From contig MNCI01022583.1 in NCBI GenBank assembly GCA_015680685.1, positions 35,139 through 99,138 on the forward strand: a stretch of 64,000 nt of DNA, in the 5' to 3' direction. This DNA is from Gnetum montanum (taxonomy: Eukaryota; Streptophyta; Gnetopsida; Gnetales; Gnetaceae). Below the pieces are notes generated by a model. The model did not search any database. It saw only the letters and a program-made list of their open reading frames with translations, and was not told the DNA's origin. The position numbers and the translations under genes were made by a program. Below, one piece after another: positions 55,930 to 64,000 of the stretch (within the stretch, counting starts at the first letter, position 1; every line of letters starts with the position of its first letter).

Positions 55930-56310
55930 GAAGTCTGCTACGCTATGCCTCGTAGTGTAGCAAACTTTAGAAGAAAATGGCAGAACGAAGTGCTACTCTA
56001 CATAGCATACCATGGCAACGGCTTCAACACCATTCCCCTCAACCAATTTCAAGTTCTTCAACGATGTTCCTTTCCATCAGGAAGTGGTGGACCATGTCTG
56101 CTGCTATGCTAGGATGAGCTACATGGTGTAGCGAGGTGTAGCAATCCTATAGAAGGGATAGAAGGTAGCTCAAAGGGCAGAATCAGCAAAGCTCACAAGA
56201 CTTTCATCGCAGAAGATGAAGTTTGCAAATCAGCAAAACTTTCATGACTAAGGCCAGTTGCTACGCTACGTTATGCTACGTAGCATAGCATAGCGTAGCA
56301 AGCAACATAT
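55930..56310 (+). repeat. ~160-bp repeats with TGCTACGCTA palindromes (F)
   Basis: Palindromic cores at 55936, about 56102 and 56259. The last is a nested structure: outer arms TGCTACGCTA (56259-56268) and TAGCGTAGCA (56291-56300), inner perfect palindrome ATGCTACGTAGCAT (56273-56286). The word is shared with element E. Confidence 0.8.
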
Positions 56311-56575
56311 GTGTAGCAAAACGTGTGACAAAGCGCTACGCTACACCAAGCATGTTACACTGTAAAGCATAGCAACACATGTGGGTGGTTGTGCGACATC
56401 AATGCACTTCACCTAATCAGACCGTTGACACACATCTCCAGATGATGATAGTGCAATTATGACATGGCAGGCTCGTAGTTATTGCATGACAGGTTCACAT
56501 TACAACAGTCTTGTAGGTCTAACGATCATACATGGCGTGAGTGGCACTGGCATGTCAACGCGTGCCCTTTGGTCC

Positions 56576-56583
56576 TATAAATA
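56576..56583 (+). promoter_or_regulatory. TATA box of element F
   Basis: TATAAATA in GGTCCTATAAATACCCAGC, about 275 bp after the last palindrome and 730 bp before the gag start. Confidence 0.7.
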
Positions 56584-57310
56584 CCCAGCAGACAGCATGC
56601 AAAGAAGTTGGCATTTTTTAAAAAAGAACAGCATTCAAGGGGTGAGAACTTTTTGAATTTTGAAAACTTCTCTCCTCTCTGGCATTGTGACATCAAGCAT
56701 TATGAGCTCTCTGTTTGACACTGCAAACAATTAGCATTTTTAGCTGATAGTCTGTTCCACCCTTCTTCTACCACCTTGGTAGAATTCTTGCATTATCAAC
56801 ACCTAAGTCCACACCCAAGCGCATAGTCTATTTTGCTCTACATGTCCTAGTTACTCTTAGGATCTCTGCACTTCATCACACTGTGCAATCGACTATATCC
56901 ATCTTGACAAAGAAAGTATGTAGCTTCAGAGCAGTGCATGTTTCTAACTACACTTTACTTTATTTCTTTCCTGTTGTCCCGTTTGCATTAATTTTTTCTG
57001 TTTCATTCACTTTCAAGCATTATTTCGCATTTCCATTCCATCTCAAAGGTACACATTGTAAAAGGCTATATTGATGTCGACGTAAGTCCCTGCTTGCACG
57101 TGCTCTGCACCTCAGCTCGCACAGACGTAAATGTGACACCCTATTGTGGTTGTTACACCTTGTGTGGTGTAGATCGGTTTCCTCGATGGTTCCTCTGGAA
57201 TCCGGCAAAATGTAAAGATTCTTCTTCACTATTTTTTCCAATTTTCCTATTCGTTTGCACTCTTTGGCACAACTTTTACGCTTTCTTTTTGCATAATTAC
57301 CTTCTTAACG

Positions 57311-59540
57311 ATGGCTTTTTCAACTACCGCTACTAATTCCTTCAACGTAGAAGCTCCCTTCAATGTTGAAGTTCCCGTCACGGTTCAAGGCACTATTGGT
57401 GCCGAACAACCGCCGAATCTAACGTTGGAAGCATGTCAATCTCTCAGAATCCAAAATCAGGGACCTGAGGAACTAGCCCAACAACACAGGCATTACAGTT
57501 TTCTTTGTGCAAAGGTGCAAGCTAATTTGCCCTTAGATTTACACAAACTTGAAGAAAAACATAGCTTCGAGTTCACCTACTGCAATGGGAAGGAATTCAT
57601 TCCCGCTCCTGGCGTTTCATTATCTTTAACACAAGCGTATCAAAGGTTGCTGGATCAATTAATCCAGTTAGCTAGGCTTAGGGAGCAACAGGACACTGCA
57701 TCCAACTAGGATGACACCTTTCAAGATGGACAGAAGGAACTTGATTCCCAATCTAAGGAGGGAGGTCAAACCAACCCCATTCCTATCCTACCTACCTAGT
57801 CCTTCTGGGCCAACCCATTATCTATCACCACTCCCTTTGCCATCACGCCTACACTTCAGTAGCCTACAACTGCAATGGCAATGGGTAGCCATGCGACATT
57901 CTCAGCGTATCATTGCCCTTATTCCCCTATTACGTTCGTAGCAACTATTCCCCAACAAACTATTTATCAGCACATTCCTGCAGTGTGTAATATGCTTATT
58001 ATGGCTACCCTACCGCATGTTCGCACTAACACCTACTTTGCAACCACACATAACTTCCATGCCAATTCCTACATACGCATCTATTCCATCCATTGTGGTA
58101 GGCCCCGACCCGTCCACATGGTGGACCCCGTTCACTTCTTCATCTATTCTACGACCATCGTAGATGTCTCACTATGTTCGCCCTCAGACCTACACAAGCC
58201 TGCAAATGATACATCCTAGCACGGGGCCATGGTCTGTCTTACTAGTGACCCAAACAGTCTATCTGGTGGCTCAACCCACTATTACTACTCCGACAGTACC
58301 ACCCACCAGACGGTGGACAACGTAAGTAGCACCTTTAGTGAGGGTGGCCCCAACAACACTGCCGATGAGTCAGCCCGCCACCGCCACCATGCCATGTGTG
58401 GGAGCTACCACTGCAGTCCCTTAACTATCCACAATGTCACTAGGTCTGGACCAAGCATTTCAGCTCATCTAGACCCTCACTGAGGAAATAAAATGCCTCA
58501 AAGCTGTTGGGTCCAACATGGTACAAGTCATGGACTTTTATCAGGATGACCCTATCAACCCTACAATCCATGCTTTAATGTTACCCCCTGGGATGTCTCT
58601 CCTGCACTTCCAAAGTACAATGAGGAGGGAGATCCCAACGCGCATCTTGTCACCTTCAGGTTTGAGTCTTTACTATTGCAATAATGGCCACATATGATCA
58701 TTCACGTTTTCACCATGTCCCTAACTGGGAAAGCCCTAGATTGGTACTGCACGTTTTCACACTCATCCATTTCAACTCTGGAAGAGCTCCTAACCTAGTT
58801 TGTGACATGCTTCAAGTACAACTTGAAGCCAGAAACCACACTGGATCAATTGATGATCGTGAAATAAGACGCGCTAGAACCAGTCCAAAAATTCATTCAA
58901 TGTTGGAGCACACCCCTTAACAAAATCTGCGAGCCCATTGCAAAGGCTCACTTGCTGGCCTTCTTTAAGGATGCAATAAACAACTTCATCAGGTCCAAAC
59001 TGTACTATCTTGCTCCTCGCTCTCTTAGTCAGGCTTTCGCTCAAACTAAGAGCATACAGGATGTGGCCAAGGCAAGCAAAGACCCAGCCTACATCACTTA
59101 CAAGAGCACCTTTGCAAATAAGGACAAAGATAAGGCCCCAACAACCACAGTGGCCACTGTGACAACTGAGGCCAAGCCCAAACCTAGTAGTAGCAGTAGC
59201 AAGAATAACAAGAAATCGGCCATACATGTCGCTAACCCTACGCCCAAACTAGGCCAAGCACTGCAACCTGCTGCACCTACGCCTGAGACATTTGCATATA
59301 CCAAACCCAACTTTGAGTGCAAAGATCACTTGAAATACACCCCCTGCCTCTCAAACCTTCAAAACTCCTGAAGCAACTGTTGGTAGCAAGGTACATCCAA
59401 CACAATCATATGTCAGAAGAAGCAAACGCAAGACATCAACACTACTGCCAGCTCCTTAGGGATCCCTCTTTGGCCCTACCCAATGAGCCTCCAGTCCCTA
59501 CGGATTTTAGGCTAGACAAGTTTTGTGACTACCACTAACT
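57311..59540 (+). pseudogene. element F gag
   Basis: Starts at ATG 57311 (MAFSTTATNSFNVEAPFNVE), open to 57709, then continues over several frames. A low-complexity Pro/Thr/His part (57720-58480) is followed by the retrotransposon gag domain: DPNAHLVTFRFESLLLQ (58620-58680), MSLTGKALDWYC (near 58720), SISTLEELLT, FKYNLKPETTLDQLMIVK, then LAFFKDAINNFIRSKLYYLA (58952-59030), a Lys/Ser-rich basic stretch (KPKPSSSSSKNNKKS, near 59175), and FECKDHLKYTP (59312-59345). The domain order fits Tat-type gag. About five stops or frameshifts are needed, so it is a recent pseudogene. Start chosen because it is the first Met of the open frame after the LTR. Confidence 0.8.
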
Positions 59541-60990
59541 ATGTAGTCACACTATGGATTATTGTCTGTCATTGCAGAATGACATCCAAAGATTAATCGA
59601 TCTAGGGAAGTTGGTGCTGGACGAAAGAAACCCAGTACACCCTAAAAATCAATCTATGTATTTCTACATAGATCCCCTTAATGCCAATAATTCCAGTTAC
59701 GTAATCAACACCATCAGCATTGACAATGATCCTAGGCCACCCTTCCAACCATTTGTGATCTGTGTGCCTCAGCGTAGTGCACCAGTACCACCAAAGGTTG
59801 GTCCGAGCTCGCAGCCGTCCTTCATCCTGAAAGTTCCACCATAGGCATCCATCTTTGCACCACCTATTGGTGAGGCCACGTGGCCCTGTCAGTTAACACC
59901 TCTAGCACCATTCATCATCAAAGGTCTGACGTCTTCAACAACCCCTATCTTCTACACTAGAATTGAACAACCTCCTCACCCCACAAGGCGAGAAGCTTAC
60001 TGGTCGAGCGAGACATCGAAGGAAAGTACCGTCAAGGGTATCCCCAAGCCTATGCCTTCATCCCTTGCATTTGCACCTTCTTCACCAAAGATGAAGGTTG
60101 ACACGATTATGCAACCTGTACCACATGGTCGACAGGGATCTGGACCCAAATCCGAGGCTACCTCTCCTCGGGAGATTTATCTTCTGGGATGAATCGAAGA
60201 GGAGGAAAGTGTCACACAAGTGGGCATCCAAGGCCTTCTAGATGCCCTCACCTAGGTCAAGCAAGCTCTAAAGCAGAAAAATGCTACATCGAGTTTGTAC
60301 AACCAAATCATGACATCTGCACCCCACCGAGAAGCTCTAGTTCGCATATTAACGGCGATTTTGGTCGACAAAAACATGCCAGCAAAAGAGGAAGCGATCA
60401 ACTCAATAATGCTTTCCTCTATACCCGCAGAGCCTATGCCATCCCAATTAACTTTCCGTAATGACACCATTAGGGAAGATCCTAAAGAGGGGAAAGTGAC
60501 TATGGCGCCTCTCTTCATCACAATTCTTGTCAGCCAACACTGGATCCAAAGGGTACACATTGATGATGGGGCCACAACAAACTTCATTTCCTTTCCCATT
60601 GTGGATAAGTTAGGATTGGTCGACTAGATCAAACCAACGATGACATTGTGTCTGAGGTCCTTCAATGGGGCACGCGTCCTGGTGAAAGGCACAATTCACG
60701 TAAACTTCATAGCAGGGGATCAGTTCCCCACAAATGCAAAGTTCATCGTAGTCAAAGAAATGCCTAGGTTTAACCTGATCTTGGGAAGATCATGGTTAGC
60801 ATAACTTAGGGTTGTCTCCTCGCCTATACACCAGGAAATCCACTTACCATATGCAAATAGGGAGGTGGTGATCCATGGTGACGAAGTGGAAATGCAATCA
60901 ATCAGCAACGTAAACATGGAACACAGCTCAGAGGTTACGACCTCTAAGAATGAAGCACTTGTTCATGCATGCATTAATCATTCAATGGAA
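59541..60990 (+). pseudogene. element F gag end, linker and protease
   Basis: DYCLSLQNDIQRLIDLGKLV (59557-59616) is the end of gag; a proline-rich linker follows (FQPFVICVPQRSAPVPPKVG), then PMPSQLTFRNDTIREDPKEG (60430-60495) and the retropepsin core RVHIDDGATTNFISFPIVDK (60550-60610) with active-site D-D-G, FNGARVLVKGTIHVNFIAGD, FNLILGRSWLA (60770-60800), ending near 60985. Only two or three stops. The phrase LTF.DDE....G.NHN.ALHI and D-x-G-S-S-x-N of Tat/Ogre protease is the nearest family pattern. No RT follows; the hairpin-motif array begins about 240 bp later. Confidence 0.82.
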
Positions 60991-61224
60991 GGATTGGCTT
61001 AGCAAAAATGCATGGGTCGAGTTACCCTTCCAAGCGGAGGACAACGATGTGAACAAGTGCCCTAGCGAAACACCTCAGCCTTACGTTCCGATCAACCCAT
61101 GATGGATCAGGAAGCAACTACGCATTGCGTAGCAACCCTACTATTTCCTGCCAAGCTTCCATCCCTTGTACATTCATCATTTTCTCGCCTTGTTAGTATG
61201 CCATCCTTTTAGCATGCTACGCTA

Positions 61225-61470
61225 ATGGCTCGAAGTGTCCTAAAACTATCATCACCATTGTTTGCTTTGTTAACGTATTATCTCTTTTGGGCAATGGCCT
61301 GGAATGGCCTAAAACTAGCATTGTTGCTTTTTTCTCTTTACCCTTTTAGCATGTTACGTAATGGCCTTAAATGGCCTAAAACTAGCATTGTTTCTTTTCA
61401 TTTTGACATGTTGCACAATGGCCCGAAATGGCCCAAAACTAGCAATGGCCTGAGATGGCCTAAAACTAGG
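61225..61470 (+). repeat. GGCC-type hairpin-motif array (element F)
   Basis: Five copies in the sense of F: GGCCTGGAATGGCC, GGCCTTAAATGGCC, GGCCCGAAATGGCC and GGCCTGAGATGGCC are perfect, GGCTCGAAGTGTCC is decayed. Each is followed by TAAAACTAG or CAAAACTAG. The motif is reverse-complementary to that of the minus-strand elements, so its orientation is fixed relative to gag. Confidence 0.85.
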
Positions 61471-61499
61471 ATACAAGAGCACAAAAAATTTACATAGTA

Positions 61500-61645
61500 C
61501 ACAAGTTAACATAAAATCAGTTTCTTTTCTGAAGTTTTCATTTCATTTAAAGTTTTTGCCTATTGGCAATGTTTGAAAAATTTTCAAAAAAAAATTTCAA
61601 AATTTCAACATTTCAAAATGTGTAAAATTTTGAAAAAAAAAATCC
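61500..61645. repeat. A/T-rich spacer with TTTCAAAA repeats
   Basis: Low-complexity stretch (AATTTTCAAAAAAAAATTTC, AATTTCAACATTTCAAAATG) between the array and the end of the antisense gene. Confidence 0.7.
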
Positions 61646-61651
61646 CATGCT

Positions 61652-63010
61652 ATGATGGGGTGTCTCCGTTTGCATCTCCTTCACCACTTTCCTTTGCTTC
61701 ATCTGCTTGTGGATCATCTACCCCCGCATTGCCTTTTGCCAATTCTTCATTCCCTCCCTCCACGAGTCTTGCACCCTCATCGGGAGCCTGCGTCGCTTGA
61801 ATGAAGTAGTCAGCTAGGGAAATAACTGTAACAAACATAAGTTGTAGCATAGCATGAGCATCTACCCATTAAAGCAACTAACCTGAGAGGAGCTTGCATC
61901 AGTCTCAAGAGGTATTCGATCTAGACCAAGCCTGAGGTGACAACAAATCTCCTTTGTTGTAATGTCCATCCAACGCCTATCGCTAGGTTTAGTACTCACA
62001 GCAGTAGCTTTCTCCCTTCCAAGGTCATCCAGTTTAGAGGTTCTAGGGAAAGGGAGGTAGTTGCAGTCTCTCCTATAGGAAGGTCCACTTTCAAGTCAGG
62101 AGATTCCGTGACCTTCACCTACTCTTTAAACTTAGCATAGGCCTCAGAAGCGCCGATGGCATTCACGAATGCTTCATACGTGAATGCCTCCACAGTAGCA
62201 TCTTTGTACAGTGTTTGATGGGTGTCGTTCTCTAGCTTGTATGCATGTTTGTGGTTTCTCTAGATTCGCTCCCATTCGAAGACTTTGGCACTGATATCTT
62301 TCATATCCTGACACTTCTGGGCTAGCAAATCCATCTGCATTTGTTGTTCGACTATGTTGCAGGTGGACTCAACATTCTGGTGAACAACAATCCAAAACCT
62401 GGCATACTCATCTATAGCCCTCTTACAATCAACAGTGTTAGGGTTACGGTTTATGAGGAAGTCAACCCTTGACCTGAGATTCTCCACCTCAGAGGCCAGC
62501 TCAGCCTATCTTTGCTTAGCCCTATGAGTCCATTTCCACAGGTCCTCATTGGTGTACATTCCCACAAAGAGTGTTCCGAGTGCAAGATGCAACTGTGAGC
62601 CTCGTCAAACACGTGACGAGTCACCTCGGTCATGTCAAGTGAGAGTGTAGGCACAACGCCAACTTTCATGGGTCGAGCAGGTTCCATTTGAGCCGAGAGG
62701 CTGCATTAACATGAAGAGCGTAGCAATCATGTTAACATAGCAAAATCAACGAACTCAAAATCTTTTAGCAAAACAACATAAGAACATTTAATACTGCCAC
62801 TTACTCATGCCAAGGTCTACCTACTAAAGGCATCTGATCATGTCGTCAACAAGTTCTTGCACGAGGGTAAACTTGTCAGGGACCTTGGCCCATGACTCTG
62901 CACGAATCAGAGGGAGTCCCGTGGCATCAGCAGTAGCACCTGTTACATGATTAAGCATGTCAGCAATGGCCAAAATGAACTATGAAAAGGCAGACATCTC
63001 ACCAACTCAC
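61652..63010 (-). pseudogene. antisense multi-exon gene of element F (aORF)
   Basis: Minus strand, convergent with gag-protease. Exons inferred from the 3' side: 61652-61825 (ends in an acidic tail, AKESGEGDANGDTPS), 61883-62700, 62815-62939, and further exons beyond. Introns: 61826-61882 (CAG/GTTAGT..TTACAG), 62701-62814 (GTAAGT..ATGCAG) and one from 62940 (..TAACAG). The middle exon has YARFWIVVHQNVESTCNIVE and MQMDLLAQKCQDMKDISAKV, matching element C (YARYWSIV; LQMDLLAQK). The acceptor CAG/CCTCTCGGCTCAAATGG matches C's CAG/CTTCTCGACTCAAGTGG. Charged, mostly helical; no known domain. The 5' part is lost in the gap. Confidence 0.7.
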
Positions 63011-63455
63011 TAGTGCCCGACTACGGTCTTTCTTCTTGTTGAGGCAAGATGATTGTGGTAGCTGTTGGCGACCATTTGGGACGCGACCGCCAACGAGTGT
63101 CCTCGAACAAGATTTAGGTGCCTACTGGTCTCTGGAAACACCAAGGCCCAGATACCTCCAAATAAACTTAGTAGTTAATGTGAGTATATGTGTGTCCTGT
63201 TGCGACATGCGGTTGTGAGAAATGTAACGATTGTGTTGCGTGTAAACTACAAATGACTTACTTTAAAGAGATTCAGCCAACTTTGCCCAATACTGTGAGT
63301 TGTTAAAAAATTTCTATTTTGTTCAACTGCCTAGTCTACGCAGTCCTTATAATACCTACTTGTAACAAATAAAATTTTGCAAAAACATTTGAGCACAACT
63401 CCGCAATCTACTCCTAATTTTCCCCAGAGAAAGAGAGTTCCACAAGAAAACTAGA
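63011..63455. other. unassigned sequence before the gap
   Basis: Probably 5' exon or intron sequence of the antisense gene. No motif could be assigned. Confidence 0.3.
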
Positions 63456-64000
63456 NNNNNNNNNNNNNNNNNNNNNNNNNNNNNNNNNNNNNNNNNNNNN
63501 NNNNNNNNNNNNNNNNNNNNNNNNNNNNNNNNNNNNNNNNNNNNNNNNNNNNNNNNNNNNNNNNNNNNNNNNNNNNNNNNNNNNNNNNNNNNNNNNNNNN
63601 NNNNNNNNNNNNNNNNNNNNNNNNNNNNNNNNNNNNNNNNNNNNNNNNNNNNNNNNNNNNNNNNNNNNNNNNNNNNNNNNNNNNNNNNNNNNNNNNNNNN
63701 NNNNNNNNNNNNNNNNNNNNNNNNNNNNNNNNNNNNNNNNNNNNNNNNNNNNNNNNNNNNNNNNNNNNNNNNNNNNNNNNNNNNNNNNNNNNNNNNNNNN
63801 NNNNNNNNNNNNNNNNNNNNNNNNNNNNNNNNNNNNNNNNNNNNNNNNNNNNNNNNNNNNNNNNNNNNNNNNNNNNNNNNNNNNNNNNNNNNNNNNNNNN
63901 NNNNNNNNNNNNNNNNNNNNNNNNNNNNNNNNNNNNNNNNNNNNNNNNNNNNNNNNNNNNNNNNNNNNNNNNNNNNNNNNNNNNNNNNNNNNNNNNNNNN
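63456..64000. other. assembly gap
   Basis: 545 N characters to the end of the window. The true gap length is unknown. Confidence 1.

Larger units (their letters stand above)
55691..63455 (+). mobile_element. element F: Tat-like gag-protease element with antisense gene, 3' end in gap
   Basis: Plus strand: LTR-like 5' part with palindromes and TATA box (about 55700-57250), gag (57311-59540), linker and protease (59554-60990), hairpin-motif array (61225-61470), then an antisense gene on the minus strand (61652 to beyond 63000). RT and integrase are absent. The sequence runs into the assembly gap before a 3' LTR. This is the best preserved member of the group and shows the module order most clearly. 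Confidence 0.65.

Noticed and set aside
57061-57250. PBS of element F
   Set aside because: No stretch here matches a tRNA 3' end complement clearly; TGG-starting candidates lack the expected T-arm complement.
58874-59322. Minus-strand frames opposite element F gag
   Set aside because: They are the antisense of the gag domain and Lys/Ser stretch; no homologous frame is seen in C or D.
1-63455. tRNA, rRNA or other structured RNA genes
   Set aside because: I saw no tRNA A/B-box arrangement or rRNA blocks on reading; short tRNA-like words are the retrotransposon primer sites.

Overview
The window looks like intergenic DNA of a plant nuclear genome with many transposable elements. It is AT-rich and I see no convincing intact host gene. 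Nearly all recognisable coding sequence belongs to decayed Ty3/gypsy LTR retrotransposons, plus traces of non-LTR elements. The reading frames are broken by many stops and catalytic residues are lost. The species cannot be told from the sequence. The last 545 bases (63456-64000) are an assembly gap.

Layout. 1-2600: AT-rich, with short tandem duplications and at most a weak hint of a gene end. 2700-5428: two diverged copies of a ~1.1-1.2 kb repeat, then a minus-strand LINE reverse transcriptase fragment (5450-6190). 6962-17047: element A, a minus-strand Athila-like retrotransposon with two LTRs, a PBS matching tRNA-Asp, gag, protease, RT, RNase H and integrase, flanked by the 5-bp target duplication ATCCC. 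17053-22146: remnants of a plus-strand element of similar type. 22152-36638: element B, a larger minus-strand relative of A with target duplication ATTTC. B carries an extra ORF between integrase and 3' LTR that A lacks, and it contains an inserted LTR-like block. 36644-38290: AT-rich DNA with an RTE-type LINE 3' end.

38300-63455 holds a second group of elements, most like the Tat/Ogre lineage, nested or abutting: composite C/E (minus), D (minus) and F (plus). C, D and F encode gag C-terminus and protease. RT and RNase H are absent, and only an integrase C-terminal tail is seen in E. In both C and F a multi-exon gene lies downstream of the protease on the OPPOSITE strand. Its exons match between the two copies at protein level and its intron positions are shared.

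The strongest unusual signals are in this second group: (1) the spliced antisense gene; (2) arrays of a short motif (AGTTTAAGG..) whose core is a 4-bp inverted repeat around a 6-nt spacer, with the two arms changing together between copies (GGCC/GGCC, GGTC/GACC, AGTC/GACT, CATC/GATG), placed between the coding modules; (3) LTR promoters preceded by palindromes, often one per ~125-180-bp tandem repeat, with a different palindrome word in each element but similar spacing. All coordinates and alignments were made by eye.
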